Made by a program: the position numbers and the translations under genes. Below, in pieces: positions 1-7,567 of a DNA stretch of 9,444 nt. The DNA is from UBA6164 sp964527325 (GTDB lineage: Bacteria > Patescibacteriota > Gracilibacteria > BD1-5 > UBA6164). Below the pieces are notes generated by a model. That model searched no databases. It was not told the origin of the DNA and was given only the letters and a program-made list of their open reading frames with translations. Position 1 is the stretch's first letter; each line of letters opens with the position of its first letter. The stretch covers positions 1 through 9,444 of the forward strand of contig CAZGNU010000057.1 in assembly GCA_964527325.1 (NCBI GenBank), in the 5' to 3' direction.

Positions 1-17
1 AAAATATATAAATAAAA

Positions 18-57
18 AATGCCTTACGAAACACTTGCCGGTAGCTCGTAAGGCATT
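18..57. terminator. Perfect 12-bp inverted repeat, probable intrinsic terminator hairpin
   Basis: The arms at 18-29 (AATGCCTTACGA) and 46-57 (TCGTAAGGCATT) are perfect reverse complements and enclose a 16-nt loop. On the - strand the hairpin is followed at once by a T-rich run (the A-rich bases 1-17), which is the classical intrinsic terminator layout. On the + strand the nearest T run is five T at 68-72, about ten bases past the stem, so termination of an upstream + gene would be weaker. The hairpin separates whatever lies left of the window from the secretion operon. No - strand gene between it and the operon is visible, so the strand it serves is unclear. A recombination or protein-binding site is a less likely alternative. 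Confidence 0.6.
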
Positions 58-105
58 AACAAACCAGTTTTTAAGTTAAGTTTGTATGTCTTTTAATTTA
101 TCACC

Positions 106-135
106 TTAAATTTTTGACATCAAGCTTTTTATAAT
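106..135 (+). promoter_or_regulatory. Candidate sigma-70-type promoter for the operon
   Basis: A perfect TATAAT lies at 130-135. With an 18-bp spacer the matching -35 would be TTAAAT at 106-111, which is a poor match to TTGACA. Transcription would start near 141-143, leaving a very short leader that begins almost at the ribosome binding site. A perfect TTGACA at 114-119 is also present but sits only 10 bp from the TATAAT, too close to pair with it. This is the only promoter-like stretch between the hairpin at 18-57 and the first gene. It is a motif match only. Confidence 0.4.
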
Positions 136-144
136 TGTTACTCA

Positions 145-152
145 GGGGGAAG
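145..152 (+). promoter_or_regulatory. Ribosome binding site of the first gene
   Basis: The G-rich stretch GGGGGAAG lies six bases before the ATG at 159. It supports that start, which also begins a well-formed lipoprotein signal peptide. Confidence 0.7.
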
Positions 153-158
153 TGAATT

Positions 159-2561
159 ATGAAACTGCTTATACTAATTGCAATAGCTTGCTGTTTAGCA
201 TCATGCGCGATTGATACTGATGAAGAAAAAGAAAACGTCGATAAAAAAACAAGAGTTGAGCAAAAACAGCAGGTCATAGAAGAAAAGCAGGTAGTATCGT
301 TTGAATTGACTGACTTAGAGATAACTCTAAAAGAAGATGAAAGATCTAGAATACCAATTCCTAATTATAGCGATCAATTAATTTATACAATTATCAATCA
401 CCCTTCATATGGAAAAGTAACCATTTTAAAAGATAAACAGGTCATTGATTATCAACCAATTGCTAATTTTCATGGGCAAGATAAAGTAATTGTAAATGTT
501 AAAACAGAAGATAAGTCCTTTTTTAAAAACTTCACAATTAATTATACTGTAGAAGGTGTTAATGATGCACCTATTGTTAAGTTGTATCTAAGAGAAGAGG
601 ATTTTGTACCTTCAAAAATAATTGATCTTACACATGGTGAAAAATTAGAGATTGGCCTAAGTATTAATGATCCAGATGATAGTAAATTTAGTGTTAAGTA
701 TGAGACTCCCTTTTCTCATTTAAAGAATGAGGTCTTAAATTACAGTATCAGTAAGAAAAAATTCTTACTGAAGTACAGTTTTGATGATGATTTTATGGGG
801 GAAGATAAAGCAATTTTTCAAGTGTGTGATGAAAGTGATTGCTCTGGAAAAATAGAAATTTTAATAAACATTATTGGCGCAGAGGATAGCGATAATGACA
901 ATATACCAGATACTTTTGAAGATAATGAGTTTATTGCAGATGTCGCAATGATCTCCCCAACGGCGAACACGTATCACTTCGATTATCTTGCAAAGATAAA
1001 AGATACTGGAGCAGAGTTTGGTATAAAACAAAAGGGTAAATTTGAATTAAGCGGTGTTGGTGCTTACGCTAGATTAAAAATAATTGCTCAGCATTATAAA
1101 ATAATAAATAAAATCAAGCTAAATGATAGTGATTATATTAGATCAGGTGACTTTGACTACATTAGATTAACTAATTTTAAAGAGATAGATTACTATCGCT
1201 TTTTAAAGAAGTATAAAGAAGGTGCTGATTTCTCTTCATACTTTTTGCTAAGTTCAAATTTTAGCTTTTTAAATATTCAAAATATCGATCTGATTACTAA
1301 TATCAGTGGGAAGGTTTATAGCTTTTACAATGATCAAATGACTTCTGTATCTGAGTTTACACTTAAAAGTGTTGATAACATGCCCTTGAAACTAGAAAAT
1401 GATGGTGTTGATCAGATTTCATCGACGATTCCTTATATAATTAGAAATGACTCAATTGATAAAAGTACCTTTGTGGAAAGCTTGAAAAATAAGGGACAGT
1501 TTTATTTAAAAATAAATAATTTTGATCAAAGGACACGCTTTAATAGTGAAATATTCTCACAAAAAGACCTACTTAAAAAGTTAGAAAAAAAGAATGCAAC
1601 TTTAATAATCAGTCACCCTGCTAAGACAGAAAGACTATTTGTAAAGAGTGGTACAAAGCTTGTAGATGTACTCAAGAAGGTTGACTCTGATTTTGCACTT
1701 AATGATGATGATTCTATAAAAACACTTTTTGGATTTGCAGCAAAATTAAAGAGCTTAGATATTAATATCAATAAAGTTAAGAAAGAGGATTTAAATAAAG
1801 GGAAATGGGTACTATTAAATTCAACTCACAGCGTGCGGCAAGACTTAGAAGGGGATAATGTATATGTTGTTGCCTATATTCGCCTTCAAGAAATATTAAC
1901 TGTTAATAGAGTTAACTATACAAGTCGTTGGCATAAAGCGACAAGTCGCAGTCTAAGTAGCTACTTTAGAGCTAAGTTTTTACCTGGTGATCTTATAAAA
2001 ATATCCCTCAAGACACCTTTTTACAAGAGAAAGATTATTGAGAGACTGTATGCAGAACCATACTTTTTGCCAGTAGACACATTTCCACGCCCATTTAAGT
2101 GTTTATATCTGTTCTCAAAAGATGAAGATATAAAAACGATAAAAGTTGATTATAACTCATTTGATATTCTAAAGAAGTTAACTCTTGTTTCTACAGAGGA
2201 AAAAGTTAAATTTAAGGATTTTAAAGAGGATGTTTATAGAATAGGTGGAAATGACTATTTACTTTATATTTCAAAAGAAAAGTATCTAAATGAAGGCCTA
2301 AATTTTGTATTTAAGTTTGGCCATTTTCAAGATGATAATCCAGAGAAAATTAATATTGGCTTTTATGCGTATTCACCAAGTGAGAAGGATAAAAAAATAA
2401 TCACGCATAAGTGGGATATGTATAAAAACTCTAGATATTGTAGAGAAGATGAAATTCCCCCAGAAATGAAGTTTTTAGAGAATACTGTCGTGCAAGGTGA
2501 AGAGGAAAAACCTGTTACGTTACCCATACAGTACTCAATTATCACAAATAGAAAAATATAA
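159..2561 (+). CDS. Large surface lipoprotein with Ig/cadherin-like modules, first gene of the T4SS operon
   Basis: An 800-residue protein of unknown exact function. Residues 1-16 are a lipoprotein signal with lipobox LASC; Cys16 is the lipidated residue, and Ala17 after it favours the outer membrane by E. coli sorting rules. A charged Glu/Lys-rich linker follows to about residue 45. Two beta-rich modules (about 45-135 and 141-240) resemble bacterial Ig/cadherin-like repeats: the first ends in VNDAPIV (134-140), and the second contains a CDESDC pair (Cys223, Cys228). Next comes DSDNDNIPD (243-251), which resembles a thrombospondin type 3 calcium-binding loop. The remaining roughly 550 residues show no family I recognise; they hold two cysteines (648 and 761). 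The gene ends 12 bp before the pilin gene, so it is probably cotranscribed with the secretion genes. An adhesin or contact role is an inference; it could instead be an unrelated cell-surface protein sharing the transcript. Confidence 0.8.
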   Translation: MKLLILIAIACCLASCAIDTDEEKENVDKKTRVEQKQQVIEEKQVVSFELTDLEITLKEDERSRIPIPNYSDQLIYTIINHPSYGKVTILKDKQVIDYQPIANFHGQDKVIVNVKTEDKSFFKNFTINYTVEGVNDAPIVKLYLREEDFVPSKIIDLTHGEKLEIGLSINDPDDSKFSVKYETPFSHLKNEVLNYSISKKKFLLKYSFDDDFMGEDKAIFQVCDESDCSGKIEILINIIGAEDSDNDNIPDTFEDNEFIADVAMISPTANTYHFDYLAKIKDTGAEFGIKQKGKFELSGVGAYARLKIIAQHYKIINKIKLNDSDYIRSGDFDYIRLTNFKEIDYYRFLKKYKEGADFSSYFLLSSNFSFLNIQNIDLITNISGKVYSFYNDQMTSVSEFTLKSVDNMPLKLENDGVDQISSTIPYIIRNDSIDKSTFVESLKNKGQFYLKINNFDQRTRFNSEIFSQKDLLKKLEKKNATLIISHPAKTERLFVKSGTKLVDVLKKVDSDFALNDDDSIKTLFGFAAKLKSLDININKVKKEDLNKGKWVLLNSTHSVRQDLEGDNVYVVAYIRLQEILTVNRVNYTSRWHKATSRSLSSYFRAKFLPGDLIKISLKTPFYKRKIIERLYAEPYFLPVDTFPRPFKCLYLFSKDEDIKTIKVDYNSFDILKKLTLVSTEEKVKFKDFKEDVYRIGGNDYLLYISKEKYLNEGLNFVFKFGHFQDDNPEKINIGFYAYSPSEKDKKIITHKWDMYKNSRYCREDEIPPEMKFLENTVVQGEEEKPVTLPIQYSIITNRKI

Positions 2562-2573
2562 GGAGCTATTATC

Positions 2574-2834
2574 ATGAAAAGGATTGGATTAGTTTATCTA
2601 ATGAGTAGTTTAGTGCATGGAAAATCGATGAAGAACATGGCGGAATCAGCTAAAAATGAAATGTTTCAAGTCGGGGTTGTGCTTGTCTCAATAAGTCTTA
2701 TCTGGGCCGGATATCATTACATTAAAGGCTCACAAGAAGGAAATGAAAAGCTTAAAAATACTGTGATATTTGCAATCCTTCTTTTTGGTGGGACTTCAAT
2801 TATAGCTGTTATTAAAAAAGTCGTTGGTTCGTAG
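2574..2834 (+). CDS. virB2: VirB2/TrbC-like pilin subunit
   Basis: An 86-residue, cysteine-free protein with the shape of a T4SS pilin. A short basic and hydrophobic N-terminus (1-16) may act as a signal peptide. Two membrane helices follow at about 31-50 and 62-80, joined by a hydrophilic Lys/Gly-rich loop (51-61). VirB2 subunits polymerise into the pilus after insertion in the inner membrane. The ATG at 2574 is preceded by AAGGAG at 2560-2565, which overlaps the stop of the lipoprotein gene. The assignment rests on size, topology and the position directly before virB3 and virB4; pilins diverge too fast for motif proof. The predicted signal peptide is shorter than in classical VirB2, so the mature N-terminus is uncertain. 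Confidence 0.75.
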   Translation: MKRIGLVYLMSSLVHGKSMKNMAESAKNEMFQVGVVLVSISLIWAGYHYIKGSQEGNEKLKNTVIFAILLFGGTSIIAVIKKVVGS

Positions 2835-3082
2835 TGAAAATTACAAAACTTCCTACAAGTCTAGAGTTGAGGCCAAGCTTTTTAGGTATGGATATTCGCT
2901 TTGTGGGTGTAGTTACACTGCTTGCAACAATTGTTATGGGGCTATTTAATAATGGATTAATTGCGATCTTGTTTATTGCTCTATCTGTAAGTTTAAATGT
3001 TGCCGTTTTTAGTAGATTTCAAGAAAACTACCTCTTTTTTGCTTTTTATCGCAAAAAAATGATTAAAAAAGTGGGTGATTAA
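2834..3082 (+). CDS. virB3: VirB3-like inner-membrane T4SS protein
   Basis: An 82-residue protein that starts with GTG. That codon shares its first base with the TAG stop of the pilin gene, and I see no good ribosome binding site, so translation is probably coupled. Near the N-terminus it has the VirB3 family hallmark of a short soluble stretch with Arg-Pro (13-14) followed by FLG (16-18). Two adjacent membrane segments follow at about 23-37 and 41-58, then a basic tail. VirB3 works with VirB4 at the inner membrane, and in some systems the two are fused. The gene ends in TAATG, sharing one base with the virB4 start. Length and order (B2-B3-B4) match the family. Confidence 0.8.
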   Translation: MKITKLPTSLELRPSFLGMDIRFVGVVTLLATIVMGLFNNGLIAILFIALSVSLNVAVFSRFQENYLFFAFYRKKMIKKVGD

Positions 3083-4923
3083 TGAAGTTAACAAGCTATA
3101 AGTTAAACTTAAAAGATATTGATCAGATGGATACAGCAAGTTTAGACTCTTATCTTGCTTATTTAGAAAGAAGCTTTCTCTACAATATAAATATTGATGA
3201 GAATATCTTTTATAAGACGATTCACTATGATAATAGTATATATATCCAAACAAACAGGTGTGATTTAGAGCTTTCGGAAGTTACACTAGTTAAAAATAAT
3301 GAGAACCCCCTTGAAAGATTTTTTTTCAATGATTATGAGAAGAATGTTTCAAATGTACTTATAGGTGAAGATTATTTCACATTTAATTTAAAGTATTATC
3401 GTTTAATTAATGTGTTGAAGTTCTCTTCATCTATCAGTACAGCTAGTTTGCAAGATATTGGCACTCAAATAACAAACTTTGTGCTTATTCCACGTTCTAA
3501 ATCTAAAAAAATGCTAGATCTTCAAAGAAGGCTGCATCAAGCAAATAATGCTGGATTGATGGTTAACTATGACTCTGAAAAGTCTCAAGATCAAAGTGAA
3601 GCGATATTGAGCTTGGTTACAGAAAACGAAGAGTGTTTAGTTTTTTGCGAGTGCTGGATACTTATTGATGCTACTGACAAAAAAGAGTTAGATAAAAAAA
3701 CAAGTGAAGCAATAAGACAGTTAAATATTAGAGATTTTGACTGTTTCATTGAGGATATAGCTCAAAATACTATTGTTAGTAACTTTTTGGATGCTAAACC
3801 ACCTCTGTTAAAAAGAAAAAGACTACTAACAGGAACTTATCTTATTAACTGTCTCCCTTTAAGGTATGACTATTTACATAAAGAGGGAATACAGTTTTAT
3901 AGTCGAAGATTAAAAGAAGTCTACTTAGATACTTTTAATCAACAATCAAACTCATTCAACTACCTTATATCTGGTTTTGCAGGATCAGGTAAGTCAGCTC
4001 TAGCTCAAAAGATTATCTATGATAATTTAAAGCTAGGACACGCCTCTATTATTTTAGATAAAGGAGGTTCCTACAGAAAAATTGTTAATTATTTTGGAGG
4101 AAATAATTTTGAAACTAAATTTAATCCAATGCAGTTTCCCAATCCTAACTTTTTAAAAGAGTTTATTTTATCTTGTATTCCAGATAGTGAAATTACCTAT
4201 AAAGATGTCGGCAGGATTGGTAAAAAGATTGGTGAATTTCTCAAAGAGAGAAAAAAGGCGACATTTAAAGAGCTTTTAGAGTATTTAAATGAGCATTTTC
4301 ATGAAATCGAGTACTATTTTGAGGATTTGCTCCCTTATATCAGTGATGAAGATGTAAAGATTAATAAAATTACATTAGTAGATATGGATTTTTACCCAAA
4401 TTATGTTCTTAGGCCTCTCATTATCTATCTAGTTGAGTACTTCAAAAATGTATCGGGAAGGAGGCTTTTTGTCTTTGATGAGTGCTGGAGCTTGTTAAAT
4501 AAACGAACAGAGTATCTAAATGAATCCTTTAGAACATTTAGAAAATTTGGAGCTTCAGCGATTGCTATAACTCAGTCACTAAATGACTTTTTAAGCACTG
4601 ATATTGGCCTGGCGATGGCGCAGAACTCTTTTTATAAGATTATTTTTAAGCAAAATATTAAAGTGAATGAATATATTAATGAGACAGATCTTGAAAAGAT
4701 AAGCTCTCTTAATACTATAAAAGGGATGTATTCAGAATTTTATCTAAAAACAGAGTTTAACAATAAAATTCTTAGGTACTATCAAGATAGCTTTGAATAT
4801 GAGCTATTCACTTCAAACTATGAAGATAATCAAAAAATTAGAGGCTATTTTAAAGATAAAGGGCCATATTTAGACTTTAAAGACATTTTTAACTCTTGGG
4901 TGAGGTTAAAATATGATCTTTAA
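3082..4923 (+). CDS. virB4: VirB4 family T4SS ATPase
   Basis: A 613-residue ATPase that powers pilus assembly and substrate transfer from the cytoplasmic face of the inner membrane. The Walker A motif GFAGSGKS is at 298-305 (Lys304). The family motif LDKGGSYRK is at 325-333, and Walker B RLFVFDECW is at 461-469 (Asp466, catalytic Glu467). A conserved downstream block with RKFG and ITQS lies at 487-499. The N-terminal 290 residues carry no ATPase motifs and correspond to the VirB4 N-terminal domain that contacts the membrane platform. Classical VirB4 proteins are near 800 residues, so this one is compact, although all nucleotide-binding motifs are intact. The start overlaps the virB3 stop by one base; the 3' end overlaps the next gene by 11 nt. 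The identification is firm. Confidence 0.96.
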   Translation: MKLTSYKLNLKDIDQMDTASLDSYLAYLERSFLYNINIDENIFYKTIHYDNSIYIQTNRCDLELSEVTLVKNNENPLERFFFNDYEKNVSNVLIGEDYFTFNLKYYRLINVLKFSSSISTASLQDIGTQITNFVLIPRSKSKKMLDLQRRLHQANNAGLMVNYDSEKSQDQSEAILSLVTENEECLVFCECWILIDATDKKELDKKTSEAIRQLNIRDFDCFIEDIAQNTIVSNFLDAKPPLLKRKRLLTGTYLINCLPLRYDYLHKEGIQFYSRRLKEVYLDTFNQQSNSFNYLISGFAGSGKSALAQKIIYDNLKLGHASIILDKGGSYRKIVNYFGGNNFETKFNPMQFPNPNFLKEFILSCIPDSEITYKDVGRIGKKIGEFLKERKKATFKELLEYLNEHFHEIEYYFEDLLPYISDEDVKINKITLVDMDFYPNYVLRPLIIYLVEYFKNVSGRRLFVFDECWSLLNKRTEYLNESFRTFRKFGASAIAITQSLNDFLSTDIGLAMAQNSFYKIIFKQNIKVNEYINETDLEKISSLNTIKGMYSEFYLKTEFNNKILRYYQDSFEYELFTSNYEDNQKIRGYFKDKGPYLDFKDIFNSWVRLKYDL

Positions 4924-5548
4924 ATACTTGCTAGCATTTATATTGCTCATAGATACTAGCTATTCACTGACTGAAGAGCTTGTTTTAGTGGACATCCTTT
5001 CTAATACTATTTCACAACTTAATGAGCTAGAAAAGTTAGTTTCCAATGCTGAAAAGTACACAAAAAAAGTACAAGAGTATAATGAAATTGCTTTAGATAT
5101 TGGAATGAGAATTGATCTGATTGAGGCCATAACAATGGATCTTGTTAGAACAGATCCATATAAGGTCAAGAATCTTGAAAATTTAAATGATCTGATAAGA
5201 AAAGTTAAAGGTAGATATAGCGATCTATCGTATCAAATTGGTTACTTTGCATTGAATGATCAGAAGATAAAAAGTCAAAAGCTGAAGAAGAGGCCAAGTA
5301 GCAAAAAGGACTACCAAACACTGAAAAAACTTGCAAATAGAGCAACTAGCAAGTCAACAGTGAAAGGGAAGATTTCTACAATAGCTCAAGCAAGCGTCGA
5401 TATCGATAGAAATTTAATCTCCATTAAAAAGCAAAACGATGAGACTCAAAAAATATTACTAGATCAAAATGAAATATTGAATCAGCAAATATTGGAGAAA
5501 AAAATTAGAGATCAGAATCGCTTAAAGTTTTATGGAGTGGAGAAGTGA
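4913..5548 (+). CDS. VirB5/TrbJ-like periplasmic coiled-coil T4SS protein
   Basis: A 211-residue protein with an N-terminal signal peptide (hydrophobic 4-14, likely cleavage after SYS at 18) and no cysteines. The mature part is highly charged and mostly helical. It has probable coiled coils near 26-60 and again at 165-205, and a Lys-rich middle (115-152). VirB5 and TrbJ proteins are helical exported factors that sit at the pilus tip or help start pilus growth. The match here is to their general build and to the position between virB4 and virB6, not to a diagnostic motif. The ATG at 4913 has AGG/GAGG at 4902-4905 as ribosome binding site, inside virB4. Another exported helical protein is possible. 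Confidence 0.6.
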   Translation: MIFKYLLAFILLIDTSYSLTEELVLVDILSNTISQLNELEKLVSNAEKYTKKVQEYNEIALDIGMRIDLIEAITMDLVRTDPYKVKNLENLNDLIRKVKGRYSDLSYQIGYFALNDQKIKSQKLKKRPSSKKDYQTLKKLANRATSKSTVKGKISTIAQASVDIDRNLISIKKQNDETQKILLDQNEILNQQILEKKIRDQNRLKFYGVEK

Positions 5549-7110
5549 CTTTTGTAGATAATTCTCTAGCAAATATATTAATTATTCAAAATAGTAACTT
5601 TGCGCTTGTGAGTAAATATATTCAAGAAAATATATATGTAATGCTTGGTGTTGCATTTTTAGCAGCTTTAATCTTGGAGTTATTAAGCAGAAACGACTAC
5701 AAGAACCTAGTTAAAAGATTACTATTAGCTTTTATTATCATCTCCTTTAGTGATCGGTTAATTATAGGTGCAGTCAATACAGGAATGGATGTAGGTTGTG
5801 AGATAATAAAATGTGATTCAAATAGTGGAAAGACAGGTGGCCTTTTACAGGCGATTTCTCTTAGTAAAATTAAAAAAACTAATAATAAAAAAACAAGCAG
5901 TGGGTTTATAGCAAATACTAAAGAAGTTTTACTAGATGGAATTAGTTCATTTTTCTGGGCATTAGCATACTTAGCACTCCTTTTACTAAGGTTTATCTAT
6001 ACTTTTGTACTAAATTTACTGATAGCACTTTTACCACTAACAGCAATAATTTCAATTGTGAGCTATACAGAGAAGAGTATATCAGGATCAATATTTACGC
6101 TAATGACTTGGAGTCTAACGCCTGTTGTTTTAGCACTTATTATAGCTCTTGCAAGTATATCTCTGGACATCAGTATTGATAGTGAAGGTTTTTTTGTAAA
6201 TACCATGCAACAGCTCTTGCAATTATTATTAATGGCAATTTTTCTTTTACTATCACCAGTGTTTGCAGCTGCACTAATAGGAGGCAGCGGAATACATAGT
6301 GTGGGCACTCAGCTTGCTTCAATGGGAGCTTTTGCAATATTAAACACTGGAATGATGAAAATTGCTAATAGCGCGCGCTTTATGAAGGGATTTGCCAGGA
6401 GTAAAACGGGCAATTTAACAAATGATGGGCGTAGAAAGTTTGCAAATTTTCTTGATAATAAGCGACAAAACGCGAGACCTAATTTGGATCTTAATCTTGA
6501 AAGAAAGAGAGAGCTTTTACCAGGTATATCAAATAAGAAACTACATAAAGAAAGTCTTTCAAATTTAACTCCACTTCAGATTGAGCAAGGTAAAAACCTT
6601 ATTAGTGATATTAATCAAAACCGCCCAGTAGTTGATAAATATTCGCCAAAAGATTTTGAAAATGCGGTACTCATATCTGACAGCTCTAAACATGGATCAT
6701 CTACAAAAATTAAAAACTTTTCAGATTACAAAAAGGTACGAGCTTTATCAAAGAATGATAGGCCATCAAGTAACCCGTTAAAAGCAAGTAGCGCAAAACA
6801 GAGTGGGAATGCATTTAGCAATCGATATAAAAGTGGGAGTTTTGGAAAATCTCCAAACAATCAAAATAAAGTGAATAGTGCGAAAACTACAACTTATCAA
6901 GCTAAGTCGCACATCAATAGAGTCAATGTGGGGACATCGAAAAATTCAGCTATTCGCTATACTGATAAATTGTCAGTAAGTAATACAAAAGAAAATATGA
7001 AAGCAGATAAAGTTTTGGGTAAGAAATCTGAAAGTAAGCAAAGAAGAACCTTAAATAATGAAGAAATAGCAAAATATACGAAACAGTTACATCAACACCT
7101 TGATAACTAG
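5545..7110 (+). CDS. virB6: VirB6/TrbL-like polytopic membrane protein with long basic tail
   Basis: A 521-residue protein. The GTG start overlaps the preceding TGA (GTGA), with GGAG at 5534-5537 as binding site. The first 275 residues are strongly hydrophobic, with likely membrane segments near 31-48, 55-76, 134-152, 154-173, 185-207 and 225-247, plus a weaker one at 255-270. A loop at 77-130 holds Cys85 and Cys90. This layout, and a position after a VirB5-like gene, fits VirB6/TrbL, the inner-membrane channel component. Residues 275-521 form a soluble tail rich in Lys, Ser and Asn with no membrane segment and no recognised domain; it probably lies in the cytoplasm because of its positive charge. 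Typical VirB6 proteins are near 300 residues, so the tail is an added region; extended forms are known in Rickettsiales. Confidence 0.82.
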   Translation: MTFVDNSLANILIIQNSNFALVSKYIQENIYVMLGVAFLAALILELLSRNDYKNLVKRLLLAFIIISFSDRLIIGAVNTGMDVGCEIIKCDSNSGKTGGLLQAISLSKIKKTNNKKTSSGFIANTKEVLLDGISSFFWALAYLALLLLRFIYTFVLNLLIALLPLTAIISIVSYTEKSISGSIFTLMTWSLTPVVLALIIALASISLDISIDSEGFFVNTMQQLLQLLLMAIFLLLSPVFAAALIGGSGIHSVGTQLASMGAFAILNTGMMKIANSARFMKGFARSKTGNLTNDGRRKFANFLDNKRQNARPNLDLNLERKRELLPGISNKKLHKESLSNLTPLQIEQGKNLISDINQNRPVVDKYSPKDFENAVLISDSSKHGSSTKIKNFSDYKKVRALSKNDRPSSNPLKASSAKQSGNAFSNRYKSGSFGKSPNNQNKVNSAKTTTYQAKSHINRVNVGTSKNSAIRYTDKLSVSNTKENMKADKVLGKKSESKQRRTLNNEEIAKYTKQLHQHLDN

Positions 7111-7111
7111 T

Positions 7112-7115
7112 GGAG
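7112..7115 (+). promoter_or_regulatory. Ribosome binding site that decides the start of the VirB8-position gene
   Basis: The GGAG lies six bases before the ATG at 7122. A GTG at 7110 in the same frame would overlap this site and has no binding site of its own at good spacing, so the ATG is preferred. Confidence 0.65.
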
Positions 7116-7121
7116 ATAAAG

Positions 7122-7565
7122 ATGTGGGAAGAGAAGAAGAAAAATTTTTTTGAGAAGTATTATAAGTACATCTCAGTATCGATATCAGTAGTAATAATTA
7201 TTACTGTTCTATTAAAAAGCAATCCAGTTCTACTTGGAGGGGATAGTAAAAGCGAATATGACTTTTCGAGTTACTGCATTGAGGGAATTGGTGGTTTGAT
7301 AAAGCAAAATGCAGATAATAAGCTATTTTCAGATGATATTAATAACTTGTTAGATGAAAATTCAAATCCCCTTGATTTTAATGGTAGTGAAAAGATCTTT
7401 TCAGCAATGATTGACATTAGTAAATCAAAATGTAGGGTTGTCACTAAAGATCGCAAAGGGTTTCGGGCATTTAATATTGTTTTGAAAAAGGGATTTTCAT
7501 ACCCACTCTTTTACCAAATTGATGATATTTCAGAAATTGAGACAAGTCAGAAGGATAGGGGATAG
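7122..7565 (+). CDS. Bitopic inner-membrane protein in the VirB8 position
   Basis: 147 residues from the ATG at 7122; a GTG at 7110 would add four residues. A short basic cytoplasmic N-terminus (1-16) is followed by one membrane helix (17-31) and a periplasmic domain of about 115 residues. That domain holds two cysteines (52 and 104) that could form a disulphide. VirB8 proteins have the same topology and sit between virB6 and virB9, where they bridge the inner-membrane platform and the core complex. Classical VirB8 is about 230 residues with a larger NTF2-like periplasmic domain. I see no VirB8 signature in the sequence, so the role rests on topology and gene order. It is followed by a 2-bp gap to the VirB9-like gene. 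It could be a lineage-specific replacement rather than a shortened homologue. Confidence 0.55.
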   Translation: MWEEKKKNFFEKYYKYISVSISVVIIITVLLKSNPVLLGGDSKSEYDFSSYCIEGIGGLIKQNADNKLFSDDINNLLDENSNPLDFNGSEKIFSAMIDISKSKCRVVTKDRKGFRAFNIVLKKGFSYPLFYQIDDISEIETSQKDRG

Positions 7566-7567
7566 CT

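Noticed and set aside
18..60. Integron attC-like recombination site
   Set aside because: The stem is palindromic, but the RYYYAAC/GTTRRRY core boxes are not found in the right places and no cassette array is present.
114..135. TTGACA (114-119) plus TATAAT (130-135) as one promoter
   Set aside because: Only 10 bp separate the two hexamers, far from the roughly 17 bp needed for a sigma-70 promoter, so they cannot be used together.
2363..2575. Open - strand frame of 70 codons with hydrophobic content
   Set aside because: It lies over the 3' end of the lipoprotein gene, has no ribosome binding site signal I can see, and is best explained as a mirror frame of AT-rich coding sequence.
2993..3253. 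Open - strand frame of 86 codons over the virB3/virB4 junction
   Set aside because: It is opposite two well-supported genes; its composition is Tyr/Ser/Leu-rich as expected from reading Lys/Ile-rich genes backwards.
4960..5169. Open - strand frame of 69 codons inside the VirB5-like gene
   Set aside because: Fully contained in a gene with a signal peptide and good start; Ser-rich antisense artefact.
6063..6308. Open - strand frame of 81 codons inside virB6
   Set aside because: Fully antisense to the membrane domain of VirB6, with no family features of its own.
6370..7107. Separate gene fused by error to the end of virB6
   Set aside because: The frame runs unbroken from the membrane domain into the tail; I saw no clear internal start with a ribosome binding site, so one long protein is the simplest reading.
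7271..7456. Open - strand frame of 61 codons inside the VirB8-position gene
   Set aside because: Short, antisense to a gene whose topology fits its place in the operon; no independent support.
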